DNA from: Rhizomucor pusillus
Taxonomy: Eukaryota; Mucoromycota; Mucoromycetes; Mucorales; Lichtheimiaceae
Length of the DNA: 64,000 nt
Assembly: GCA_900175165.2 (NCBI GenBank)
Contig: FWWN02000467.1
Span: 1 to 64,000, forward strand
Direction of reading: 5' to 3'
The position numbers were made by a program, and so were the translations under genes. Under the pieces are notes generated by a model that was not told where the DNA came from, searched no databases, and was given only the letters and a program-made list of their open reading frames with translations. Shown here one piece after another: positions 50,001 through 61,060 of the stretch; the stretch's first letter is position 1; each line of letters begins with the position of its first letter.

Positions 50001-50952
50001 TGCCAAAAGATTGTCGTCAAAGAACTCAACGTCTTCTTCGAACCAATTGGGCACGCTTTGCTTGTCTTCCAGAATGGCCTTGAGTCTTTCAATATTGTTA
50101 TTTTCGATGGCTTGACGGATCTGTTTGATAGAGCAGCGCGTGCAACAATCGCTCTCGTCCACCGATGTTTCGTATTCACATGCGGATGCGGCTCGGTCTA
50201 CCTGCCGTTGCTGTCTCAATTCAGCCTCTTGTTGCTTTATAGCAGCTTTTCCACGAAGTTTCTTGACTTTAGGCGTCGATGATTTTGTCTCCGATGTCGT
50301 CTTTCGCTTCGTTCCCGGCTTGCGCGTAGAAGTTGTTTCCTCTTCATCATCATCATGTTCAAAAGAACTTGAATCGTCCGAATCCAGTTCCATAGGCTCA
50401 TGGCCCTTGAGGCGAACGATGGCACGTGTCTTGGACATTCTGGTACGTCTGACAGGCGACTCCGAAAGGTCAGAATTGTTGCCAATCGCGTAACCTGATT
50501 CCGTGCGCACGAGTTCTTGGAAAGCTGTCAAGACCCTGCTCGCGCCAAGGTCAACCTCAGCTTCCCAAGTATCTTCCGTTGCTTTGGTTCCGGCACGGCG
50601 CACAAGATAGTACATGGTGTTCTGGATTTTGTCAGATCAGCATCTGGAATCCGCCTTATTCGTGTTAACTTACTCCAACGCGCTTAAAGTCTCGAATAGA
50701 TTCGATTGGCTTGACCTTGACATTGGTTTTTGTCGACCTCTTTTCAGAAGATAGGCGTTTTTCGCGTCGCTTCAAGCTTGTTTTATTGTCCTGACGTTCC
50801 GGAACAAACTAAGGAGACAGTTGAATATAACGTTAAAGATCCGACGAGAATTGTATTGTTACCGAGTCACGCAGACGGTCTGTTGCTGGTCTCTTGATTC
50901 TTGACGAAGAGCGAACAGGCTGTTTTTTCTTGGTGTTGGAGCTACGTGTCAT
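41027..50952 (-). CDS. Giant ankyrin-repeat PARP with chromo-like N-terminus and C-terminal PBZ finger
   Basis: Twenty-one exons in phase (50863-50952, 50674-50808, 49849-50621, 49471-49789, 47910-49409, 47664-47852, 47462-47606, 46768-47397, 45670-46712, 45417-45609, 45201-45348, 44708-45134, 44545-44649, 44414-44482, 44131-44352, 43953-44072, 43581-43893, 43127-43520, 42546-43069, 41991-42475, 41027-41929) give 2908 residues. Order: basic N-terminus; chromodomain-like fold (about 62-114, EDTWEAEVDL); basic/acidic linker; some two dozen ankyrin repeats (about 230-2150); WGR-type domain (RWGAFG, 2292-2297); PARP regulatory helices; ADP-ribosyltransferase domain with His2583, Tyr2617 and Glu2731, the triad for poly-ADP-ribosylation from NAD+; CxxC pairs at 2754/2757 and 2835/2838; and a PBZ finger (C2865, C2871, H2879, H2885). 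Intron 19 has a GC donor (GCAAGT). A nuclear scaffold-enzyme role is inferred; nematode PME-5 shares the ANK-WGR-PARP core. Confidence 0.92.
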
Positions 50953-51265
50953 TATGCAGACTTTGTTTTGGCAATTATCAGAAAGTTTGCTGCCGCCTTT
51001 TATATCGTGCAGCTGCATAGCCACAAGTTCATAATTTGTGTAACACAACTGCTGTAACATTGGTTAGGTTGTCATGGTAACCTACTACGACTCTCGTTGC
51101 CTTGACAACGGTTGCCTTGGCTTCGGACTGTCTCTCCATCGGGATGGGAATGAAGGCACTAATGATCTCAGTGACATCATTCAAAGTCGAGTACACATAT
51201 CCATTTCATTTTCTCCTTATACATTGGTGTCTTCTGAAAAAAGTCGTTTGTTTATTTCACATACT
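50953..51265. other. PARP promoter region and arginase 3' end
   Basis: About 310 bases between the arginase stop and the PARP start, both on the minus strand, so the PARP promoter must be here or overlap arginase. A near-palindrome of CCTTGACAACGGTTGCCTTGG type occurs at about 51099-51120. No gene seen. Confidence 0.4.
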
Positions 51266-52349
51266 CTACAGCAAAGTTTCACCGAGGCAGCACCGTGCCA
51301 AGGAGCAACCAACTTGAACAGTTTGGAATACAGCCTTTTCATCTTCGAGCGACGGATTCACTTCCATTATATCAGCTGCTACCAGCAAACCAGTTTCTGC
51401 CAAAGCTTCACAGATGTAATGACCTTCTCTGAATGTCAAGCCTCCACGAACAGGAGTTCCCTGCATTAAAAGATAAGCATCTGTTATTTTCCCTTATCGG
51501 CGCCAACTTCATATTTTATCTTTACTAACCGTGCTTGGTGCCACTGACGGGTCCAAAGCGTCAACGTCAAAGGAAAGATGGATAGGCAGGTCTCGATTGG
51601 GATTCACGTGGTCAAGTGCCATGTCAACCACCTTTCCAATTCCCCACTTGTCGACATGGTGCATGGTAAAGGCCTTGATGTTGAGTTTCTTGATAATCTG
51701 TTTCTCAAAGTTATCAAGGTCCCGCAGGCCAATATAGACAAGCTTGTTTGTCTTCAGTAAAGGTTTGACCCAGATGAAATCGGGATGCTCTTCTGCTATG
51801 CCGGTAAGGAAACTGAGAGGACAGCCATGAATGTTTCCGGATTCAGTGGCCCCGGGTGTGTTAATATCCTACATGATATCCGAGTCATCCCAAGTTGAGT
51901 TTCGCTTCCAAATATCAGTTATATATCGATACACTTACAGCGTGAGCATCCACCCAAACAAGGCAAGCATCAGGATGAGCACCGAAGACACCAGAGACTG
52001 TAGCCAGCGCGACAGAGTGGTCGCCGCCCAGGGTAAGGACAAAGTTGCCTGCCTTTGCGCGCTCATAAATCTGCTTTGATACGTGCTGGGTCACCGCAGA
52101 GACATATTTGGGCTGCTTCAAGTTCAACACATCTGGATCCGACTCAGGGCGCAGTTGAGTGATGTTCTTGTTGGCTTCATGCTCAACCTGCCATCCCATC
52201 TCCTTGAGCTGCTCGGCAAGGCCAAACTCGACCAGACGAAGCGGTCCTTCTTCAACACCTTCGCGAGGCTGACCGCCGTTGAAAGGAACACCCACAATGG
52301 AGACCTTGTTCGCAGCAAGAAATATGTAGTTTGGTAGTTCAACGGTCAT
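51266..52349 (-). CDS. CAR1: Arginase
   Basis: Three exons on the minus strand (51939-52349, 51530-51868, 51266-51460) give 314 residues. Arginase splits arginine into ornithine and urea. The binuclear manganese ligands are all present: His111 (GGDHSVAL), Asp134/His136/Asp138 (VDAHAD, split by intron 1) and Asp238/Asp240 (SFDVDALDPS). Substrate-binding GNIHG and the EVNP motif near the C-terminus are also intact. No mitochondrial presequence is visible, so it is probably cytosolic as in yeast. With DUR3 17 kb away it covers urea production and uptake, though the two are not adjacent. Confidence 0.96.
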
Positions 52350-52481
52350 ATTCGTTTTAGTATTTTCAGTTAAGTTACAGTATTTAAAAAAGGGGTAACA
52401 AGTGTAAGGAAGGGCAGAGACGCTTTTTATCGATCCGAGGTGTAGTGCGTAACCGTGTGAAAATTCGACTTCAGGAACCAA

Positions 52482-54585
52482 TTAAACTCGTGCCTTTTTG
52501 AAGTAGAGGAAAAGCAAAAAGATAAAGATAGCCAATTTCTTGAGGGGACCCTTCCATGCCTTGAGCTTGAGACTGGTTGGAGACGTAATCATGAGCATGC
52601 GGAGCATGCCCATGCGGTTGGAAGTGTATGGAGGGTAGCGAACTGCCATTAAACTCTCCATATTGAGCTTCTTGCCCATGACTGACCGTTCATGTGTGAA
52701 AGTACGAAAAGATCTGGGACCGTGATAGTTTCCAAGGCCGGAATTACCAACGCCGCCGAAGGGCAAAGCATATTCTAAGCACAAGTTCGTCATGAGTCAT
52801 GCCAATATGGAGCACTTTCCCTTTATGCTACATACCGGCTTGGTGCATTAAGCAGTCGTTAATGCAGACACCGCCAGATTGGGTATTATCCAAAACTGAC
52901 AATGACATATTAGTCACGGCCTTCCGAGCATACATCATGACTTACTTTTTTGGGCGAGCTTCTTCTTGTTGGTGAAGGCATACAGCACGAGAGGAGGATG
53001 GCTGGATATCAAATATAGAGTTTAGACTTTCCCACACTTACGCTTCTAGCGTCTCAACTCACTTTTTGTTGATCATATGGATGGCATCATCCAAATTCTT
53101 GTAAGGAATGACAGGAAGAATAGGACCAAAAATCTCATCGCCCATCAGAACTTCATCGTCAAACTTGACGTCGGTAACTAGAGTAGGAGCGATGTATCTC
53201 TCTTCGCGATCATAGTCACCACCAACAGCGATAGCACCACTCTTGCGGTTGTTCAGCATGCTCATGATACGATCAACATGTCGAGTAGAGACTATTCTGG
53301 CATAATCCTTGGATTGCTTGGGGTCAGGACCAAACCATTTGTTGATTGTCTTGCGGAAAGCTTCTGCAAAGGCATCCATCTTATCTTCGGGAAGCAAAAC
53401 GTAATCTACGGCAATACAGATCTGGAAATGTTTCAACGTCAGATAATCGCTTATATACCTAGCCCGTTTTCCTTGTATCGATCTTACCTGACCGCAGTTG
53501 TAGAACTTGCCAAAGCCAATACGGTTTGCGACAACCTGCAAATCGGCGTCCGGAAGGATAACGGCAGGTCTATTATCACCGGTATCTATGAGAACGTTGC
53601 TTCTGCCTCAATTACGGCAATACTTACGATTTGCCACCCAACTCCAACGTGACACCAGCGAGGTGTTCCGCAGCCGCACGCATGACGATCTTGCCAACAT
53701 TGCTGCTTCCAGTATAAAAGTAATGGTCAAAGTGGTATTTCAAAAGTGCAGTGGTCTCTTCGACGGCTCCGTTCACGACGCGGTAGCATTGATTATCGAG
53801 ATATTTCGGGAAAAGTTCGGTGATCAAGGCGGCAGTGTGGGGCGATATCTCAGATGGCTAATGATACACGAAATTTTATAGTTACTGTTGTCCCACAGAG
53901 TTTTATTTTAACCTTACCTTCAAGATGACCGTGTTACCACCGGCGATGGCTCCTGCCACAGGCACAAGAGACAGCTATTATGAAGAGTTAATTACTCTTT
54001 TTATACAATTAGCCTCAACGAAACATACCTGGACAGGATAGTTCCAGCAACCTGTGTAATTCGAGTTAGAAACCTTGGATAGCTCTCACATGCTCAATTT
54101 GCTGCTCACCAATGATTAAGACAGCTCCCAAAGGTTCTTTTCGGATGACAAGCTCTTCCATGGCATTCATTTGCATACGTGGCTTCACCTTCTCGTCTTT
54201 GGCAAGAGTGTCGAGGTTCTATAACGTCCACCGTCCATCAGTCTAAGCGTACAAACGACTTTGAAGTGCTGTCATACTCACGTCAAGGAAGTAAAGACAT
54301 TCTTCGAGCACTGGTGCAATGTCACCACTCATTGCCTCCATGCGGGGCTTCCTCATATCCTTTGCCATCGCCTCGTAGAATCGTTCCTCATTGTCCTTGA
54401 CGAGATCGTACAAGCGTTGCAGTTGCTGTTTACGGAAAGCCAGACTGCGTGTTTTGCCTAGAGGAAGTATCTCAGAATTTCATGAATTGGTGCAAGTATG
54501 ACATTTGACAAATACCAGTGAGAAACACACGACGGACCAAATGTACGCTGTCTTCCAAGGATTCGGGGGAAGTGTAAGTAAGCAT
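52482..54585 (-). CDS. HFD1: Membrane-anchored fatty aldehyde dehydrogenase (ALDH3/Hfd1 type)
   Basis: Eleven exons (54516-54585, 54282-54457, 54110-54218, 54029-54051, 53918-53974, 53628-53857, 53488-53569, 53063-53421, 52946-53001, 52836-52895, 52482-52774) give 504 residues. The enzyme oxidises long-chain aldehydes to fatty acids with NAD+; the yeast homologue also acts in sphingolipid breakdown and 4-hydroxybenzoate supply. Seen are the cofactor loop [11 protein letters not shown], general base Glu217 (TLELGGKSP), catalytic Cys251 ([11 protein letters not shown]), [10 protein letters not shown] and [17 protein letters not shown]-terminal hydrophobic helix ([12 protein letters not shown]) followed by KKARV anchors it to a membrane, typical of the fatty-aldehyde branch. 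Exon 4 is a 23-base micro-exon encoding CWNYPVQ. Confidence 0.93.
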
Positions 54586-55639
54586 AGCTAAAGGACAATG
54601 AAAGAAAAGAATGGATGAAAAAGGAAGAAGTTGCAGAGTAGAAAAAAAATGCGGGGACGGCAATGGCTTTTCACATGCTGAGGTTCATGTCGTTCAAAAT
54701 GCCGTAATCTTTAATTTTCTATTTACGCGGAGCACATGTATCCGCCCAGGTAACTGGACGTAATCTCCAAGGCAAGCATCATATTGCTCTTTTTACCGTA
54801 GAGCAGAAAACGTGAAACCCATCGAGGAATTGATTCTTCAGCTAAAGTAGACTCGCCCAACATTGCCGGCTGTGTTACAAGTTTTCTGATTTCAGGTCCT
54901 GCTTCAGAAACTGCATGTTGACAGTCCAGATGAACGAAGCGGATATAGATCTTTATACATACAATCGAGTTTATTACATTGTATGCTCCTATGGCGTGGT
55001 CCATATTGAAGCCTTGTGATATTGAATGTTCATTCTTGTTGATTGTCTTTTGTATGGATGCATTCAACCGCTAATGATATTCATTTATTGGTTGATGAAC
55101 TTCCTTCTTCTCATTATGTCCGTATACGGCAGATGGAAAAATATTTCTAAATTACTGACTGTTCTAAGCTTCTCACACCGTGAACTTTCCAGCGTAGCTT
55201 TTGCTCACGGTGTGGTTCCACAATTCTAGCCATAATACAAACTTAAAGGTTAGAGAGGGACAGGTAAAACTATGCATATTCTATGATGTTCCTGACACAG
55301 CGTAAAATCGACGAGCCTCCAAGGACACGGCCCAGTGCTCATCTCAAAAAGTGAATTATCTTCTATTCTTTCCGCTATACACAATATCTCAGGAGCGATG
55401 CAGACGACGGGTACAGCACACAAACCGATGAGGCAGAGATCACTGCTTTTACAGAATGCCGACGACTGGAACTGATCCAGAGCATATGTCTGCCGTACAA
55501 CCGGAGAAATTCCGAGACATAGTTTGAAGCGATCAGAATGCTGACCATCCTTATAATTATCACTGCGGGATATATCAATCGATCGAGCCCCAGCATCACC
55601 ATTATACTATTAGCAAGAAAGAACAGTGGATTGGTGCTT
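54586..55639. other. Intergenic region upstream of a decayed element
   Basis: Contains the aldehyde dehydrogenase promoter. The minus-strand open frame 54723-55067 (114 residues) and the 55375-55602 frame have no recognisable features. Part of the region may be older debris of the neighbouring transposon. Confidence 0.4.
55174..55214. repeat. Perfect 10-bp inverted repeat
   Basis: CACACCGTGA at 55174-55183 is repeated inverted as TCACGGTGTG at 55205-55214, with a 21-base spacer. It could form a hairpin or be a dyad binding site. It lies about 450 bases before the transposase remnant. Confidence 0.6.
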
Positions 55640-57372
55640 ATACCTCACGGTCGCTACATTTAGGGACGACGACAACAAACTGTGTTGAAGGAGCACATAC
55701 TGTAATCAAGGATAATTTGACTTCTTCAGGAACTATCTCAATTGCAATGGAATCTATAGATAGATATGCACGTTTTGAGGTACGTGGAAGAGCTGCAGAT
55801 ATGTGGTGTCTTAGATACATACGTAGCATGATCAGAATGATAAAAGTGGGATCACGGAGAATACAGATATTTGATAAAGATTGAAACGAAATAAAAATAG
55901 GAAGATTCAATTAGCTTGTATGATGGGAAAGACAAGCTCGGCCGTGATTATTTTGTTGCAAAAGATCATAAAGGAGGATAAACAGGTTGGTCGCGAAAGT
56001 TTCTCGCTTGCAGTTGAAGCTATTAATAGGGAGCTTGCCAAACCAGTAGTTTCAAAAGAAAGCGAACAGGATCCCGAAAAATGCAATTGCGAAATACGAG
56101 TCAATTATAACATTCTCTGCTGTCATCAACTGGTAGCACACCTCTAATGTAATACCATCCCGGTGATTACTTTGTCCTCATATAGAAGGTACAGTTGCCG
56201 TCCATACATGTTAATGCTATGCTCTACAAGCAGACCTTCTGTATTTACTGAAGTGTAGCGGTAGAGAAAAAGCCAGAGTTTGGTGAAGTTCCACCAGTCA
56301 GCCATGAAATACGCACCGATGTGAAGCAAAAAATGCAATCATTATTGTATAATCTTGAAGAACGGTTGGAGGATGCTGGAGGCGACCAAGCCAGGCTTGC
56401 TATGATGGCCCGCATAGAAGCAACCATGGGCCATGATGAAGAGGTATCCTTGAAAGACCGGCAGCCACCCAGCAAACTTAAGTCCAAGGGCAGGCCACGA
56501 GGGACTGGACGTCTTTCCGCGGCGAACGAGCTACTTGACAAGCACATACGAGAACAACAAAAGCTTGATCGAAAACGTGAACGATTGAATTCTCAAAACG
56601 ATTCGCAGACTGGTCTGCAGGAAAATCAGAAAAAGCATCAAAAGAATAGACATCCATTCAAAAAGCTACGAGTTGTTGTAAATCCACCATCCCCGTGAAT
56701 ATTCAAGAGCTTGAAGTCTTTCTAATATATGCACTCAATTCTTTTCACTTGTTTTACAGATCGACATTGCCTGCATTTAAATTTGAAGCTGCTTGTCAGC
56801 ATGATTTGCGTAAATTCATGGTAAATTGCGTATCTTCTGTTTCTGATGTAAAGGCAAATGGTAACTGTGGATACCTTGCATTTGCGATCAGCCTAGGGGA
56901 ACCCGAGGATGCCTGGAGGAACGTTCGGCTTCAGTGTCTGCAGGGACTTACAAGCCGCCGAGAGCATTATACTCCACTTTTTTGGTTTACCTGACGATTA
57001 CAGAACAGTCAGAAGCTCCTTACAATGGTATGATGGTCCATATGGTGCTGAGCACTGTATGCCAATGCCACTCTTTGGTTACGTCCTGGCAAATGCGTAC
57101 AAGCAACCAATTCATTTTTTTTCTGCCCTGGATTCGTATAGCTTTCTTCCCGATAACGCTCCCGCAGCACAATTCTCCAGTATCTTGTTGCTGATGAGGC
57201 ATTCAGCGCATTATGTAAATATTCGCTTAGCCATGGGTGCGCCAATTCCTCAAATCACCATGTCCTGGAAAAGACATGCAACTAAGGATAGTCTTGCCTA
57301 GGAGCATCGGCTTACGGAGCAAATGGATATGTTTACAAATTTTTCTAGAGCATTATCTTAAGGTGGACCCAA
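55640..57372 (+). pseudogene. Decayed Mutator-like (MULE) transposase with SWIM finger and OTU-like domain
   Basis: Fragments in order match FAR1/MULE-type proteins: VEGAHTVIKDNLTSSGT (about 55679-55730, a conserved block near the end of the transposase domain), a SWIM zinc finger CNCEIRVNYNILCCH (about 56083-56130, pattern CxC-x9-CxH), a basic GRPRGTGRL region (to 56698), then an OTU-like module beginning DVKANGNCGYLAFAISLG and continuing HYVNIRLAMGAPIP. The element is broken: a frameshift near 55870-55920, a one-base disruption at a T-run near 56979, and an in-frame TAG at 57299-57301. A GTGAAT...TTTACAG segment at 56694-56759 behaves like an intron joining the basic region to the OTU part. 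The 5' half and terminal inverted repeats were not found. Confidence 0.7.
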
Positions 57373-58544
57373 CGGAGCAGATAGACCTTGAAGATATCTT
57401 GGATCCATCACAGCTGGTATAAAGTTTCCTTCAGTAATACGCTAGAATATTTCGAATGATTATTGGATGTTGTGTCTGAGGCCATGATGTTCTGAATATG
57501 TTGTGTCTGAGGACTTATGCTCGCTGGGCTTAAATGTCGTGTCCGAAGGAGATCCCAAAATGATCCAACTTGCCTCTATTACGTACAAGATGTGTAAATG
57601 CCTCGACCTCGATGACTTCTAACGGCTCTTCTAAAACCTTGTTCTCCTTCTTTCAAGTCTGCCACAAGGTCACGAGGACAGAGGTATCTGTCAGAAATGC
57701 GAGAAAACCAAATATGAAAAACTTCCCCACTGCCATGTAGTGTAGGATATGCTAATATGTGCCAACCATATCATAAAATATGCACTCTAGATCGTAATCT
57801 CTAGAAGCTCTTCGTATAACTTCTAAAATCTTCTCCACAAAATAGCCGGTAATGCAGGTGCGTATTGATGTCCACTGGGTGGTGTGTCAATCCTTTTCAG
57901 AGACCACCCCTTTTTGCTCCGTGCCTAATGAGTCAGGTGGACAATAAGTTGCTATGGAAATTCCCTTACCCAAAAGCAATACAGAGATCAGAATTCTATG
58001 CCCTAAGATTGCGATGTTCGCAAGCCAGTGTCACAAATAACCCCGCAAAGTTCGTGCGAACACATAAATTCCTATATATGGTTGATTGCACGACGGACGA
58101 TAGCGAGTGGGAGACGGGAATGTCTCGTCAGCGTGAGAGACTTTTTCTCCAAATAGTGGAAAGGTGGGCAAGGTCTATCTGAGATAACGACTCACAGCAT
58201 TCGAGTACCGGGTTTTGGTGTTGCATGGGAATTTTTGGGTCGATATGGGCAGACAAGAGGTCAGCGTTTGAAAACAAGGGCGCATGCATCCACGCAAGAC
58301 TGCTGATGATAGTATAAAAAGCAAACCTGCCACGTCTTTTACCTTTTTCCTTTTTATTTACTTACATAGTTCTTTTTTCTATACTCCCCCCTTCTTTTCC
58401 TCAGCTTCTATATCTACCATATTTCTGCTTCGTTGATCTATTCCTTTCCACAAGAACACAACGGAAAAAGAACGTAGAAAGGTTAACACACGTTACAGGT
58501 TGTCGACCAACCCAAACAGTACATAGAAGAGTACACAGCAAGAC
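57373..58544. other. Intergenic region with a short direct repeat
   Basis: No gene supported. A 15-base direct repeat, ATGTTGTGTCTGAGG, occurs at 57467-57481 and 57498-57512. The right end is the lactate permease promoter and its pyrimidine-rich leader (58335-58400). Confidence 0.5.
58313..58320 (+). promoter_or_regulatory. TATA box of the lactate permease gene
   Basis: TATAAAAA lies about 230 bases before the ATG at 58545, followed closely by a C/T-rich stretch (TTTTACCTTTTTCCTTTTT) typical of a fungal transcription start, which implies a leader of roughly 190 bases. Confidence 0.45.
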
Positions 58545-61060
58545 ATGTCTTCTACTCAGCATCCTCCTATTCCACAATCTGCGTATGATGAGGGTCTCTT
58601 TATACAAGAACTGGCTCCCATCAGAGGCAGTCTTGTAGGATCATTCTTTGTTGCGGTGATCCCGTTACTTGTCGTTCTGGTTTTGCTAGGTGGCTTCCGT
58701 CTGCCAGCACACTACGCATCTTTCGTCGGTCTTGTCGTCTGGTAACAATAATTTTTGAAACAGTCATTCTGCAGCGTCGGCAGTCTGTACTGAAATATGT
58801 ATTTTCTGCAGCATATTCATAGCTATATTTGCATGGCATATGCCTGCACAACAATGCTTCGAATCCGTCGGCAATGGTATGACCTTTGCAAACTGGCCCA
58901 TCATGTGGATCGTAGTGAATGCAATGCAAGTATCTTTGCATATTTAAACGCGTCTACGTTTACGGGAAGAATAATGATATATTCTAGGTTTATCTACAAC
59001 GTCGCGGTTCGATCTGGTATCTTTGACTTATTCCGACGATGGATGATCACAAACACTCCTCCAGATCAGCGCGTCATACTGCTCGTGATTGGCTTCAGCT
59101 TTGGCTCGCTACTTGAAGGTGTCGCAGGTAGTCTCATGGTTCCTTATGTCATCAATGACAGGATAAAGGCTCCTTTTAATTAAATGATGTATGCGAATAG
59201 GTTTCGGCACTCCGGCCGCAATCGCATCTGCCTTGATGGTTTCTTTAGGATTCGATAAGGTTAAAGCTTTAACTTACACCTTGATCTTCGATACGACCCC
59301 TGTGGCGTTCGGCGCTCTTGGTATTCCCGTTACTACACTGGCAAAATTGACCGGTTTGCCCGTCCAAAGCTTATCTGCAATGATCGGCCGTCAACTTCCT
59401 TTTATCAGCTTGTTCTTACCATTGTATGCCTTGGTCTTTTTCGCTGGTTTCCGAGCCGGTCTTATAGAATGCTGGCCGATTGCGCTCGTGGGAGGATTCT
59501 CGTTTGCACTATTTCAGGTAAAACTGCGGCATGATTACTAATAGTACGACGGTGAAGTTAATACCTGAATTACCCTTTCTTCACGACTTAGGCTGTATTC
59601 TCCAACTGGGTAAGAAGTTAGGAATTACTGCAACTCGGTATGACTATCATACTGATGTACGTATTGTTTCATGCGAACTAGGTTGGACCAGAATTACCAG
59701 ACTTGATTGCAGGTCTCATGTCGCTGTTGTCGCTTATCATATTCGTGCAATTTTGGAAACCTCCATACAGAGAAGAATTTGCGCTTAAATACCATCCAAC
59801 TAGCCAGGATGATGATGAAGAAAAGAATACACGGGCCACTGTAGCACCAGAAGCTGATGGAAATACAAGTGGATCTACAAGCAGGGAGGCGAGCGGAAGC
59901 CGAGATGAAAAAGTGGAGCTGTCGCATCACGAGCAAACCGAACAGAGTGATCGTGGAAGTGCAAAAAGCTCGCCCGATATTGACAATGTCCCCGATCCAC
60001 TGGCTATCACATCTGTAGACCAGCTCGAAAAGCCAACATGGATCGAGACTGCTTATGCATGGAGTCCTTGGTTACTTATTGTCGTCGTGGTTATTATGTA
60101 AGCATTACAGGAAAGCACAAGTCCGTGGGACCATGGAAGCTGAACAGTCTATTTCTATAGTTGGACGTTTGCCAAGGTATCCAGCTACGGTCAAGTCGAC
60201 GTTCAATGGCCTCATCTACACAACAGGGTATGCGCAATGATTATTACAACTGACTTTCTGACATCTGCAGGCAATTAACAGCAATTCTCTAAGATTTGGC
60301 TCACCTTATACGGTCAAAAATATGCAGCTGTCTGGAACTTCCAGCCTCTTGCAACGGGCACAGCTATCCTTTGCTCAGGGATCATATTTTGCGGCGTCGC
60401 ACTGCTATACGGTGCTCATCCTCGTATCTTTCCACTTGCCATCAAAGATACAGTGTTGCAGCTGTATTTGCCTATCTTGACCGTCTCCTTCATCATTGCT
60501 CTTGCATATTTGTATAACTATTCCGGTATGGCTTCTTTTTTTATTAGCGGCATCGTTGCTAGACCCACGTTCAGTTGCTGATATCCATGGACTCTAGGTA
60601 TCGTGTATACTATTGGCTTAACTCTTTCATCTGTGGGCAAAGCTTTCCCTTTCTTGTCCGCGTGGTTAGGCTGGTTGGCATGCTGTCTTTCTGGTAGTGA
60701 CACATCTGCCAACTCTCTCTTTGGCAATCTACAGGTCGTCGCTGCTCGGGAGATTGGTTTATCGGCGGTGCTTATGGCATCCACCAACTCGTCAGCTGCT
60801 GTAACTGCAAAGATGGTTTCCCCTCAAAACTTGACTACAGGCGTATCCACCGTCCAAATGCAAGGAAAAGAAGGCCATATTTTCCGAAAAACTGTCCTGC
60901 ATTCTATTATTATGTGCTGCGCTATCGGTGTTATGGCCATGATTCAACAATTTGGAACTCCAGGTACGTTGCGATGATAAGTGTATTTCCTGTAATCGTA
61001 TTTTAATCCTTCTCTCAAGGCATCATTCCTCCCGGAGACGAAGTCCTGCAAGCTTCCTAA
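58545..61060 (+). CDS. L-lactate permease (LctP/LldP family)
   Basis: Ten exons (58545-58741, 58812-58925, 58988-59127, 59201-59517, 59592-59609, 59682-60097, 60161-60227, 60282-60525, 60598-60963, 61020-61060) give 639 residues with about 13 membrane segments. LctP proteins are proton-coupled lactate/glycolate carriers known mainly from bacteria and archaea. Family blocks are LLEGVAGFGTPAAIAS, GALGIPVTTLAKLTGLP, VGPELPDLIAGL and the C-terminal SGSDTSANSLFGNLQV and STNSSAAVTAKMVSPQN. A hydrophilic acidic loop (about 300-378) interrupts the middle and looks like a eukaryotic insertion. Intron 2 uses a GC donor (GCAAGT at 58926). Exon 5 is only 18 bases (AVFSNW). The dense introns and matching base composition argue against contamination. 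Confidence 0.92.

Noticed and set aside
50500..50808. Reading the PARP N-terminus as a methyl-lysine-binding chromodomain
   Set aside because: The cage aromatics are absent, so only a chromo-like fold is claimed.
41027..54585. A co-regulated gene cluster of PARP, arginase and aldehyde dehydrogenase
   Set aside because: They share a strand but have no functional link, and the spacing is ordinary for this window.
54723..55067. 114-residue minus-strand open frame
   Set aside because: Begins in unremarkable sequence and shows no family features; probably chance or old debris.
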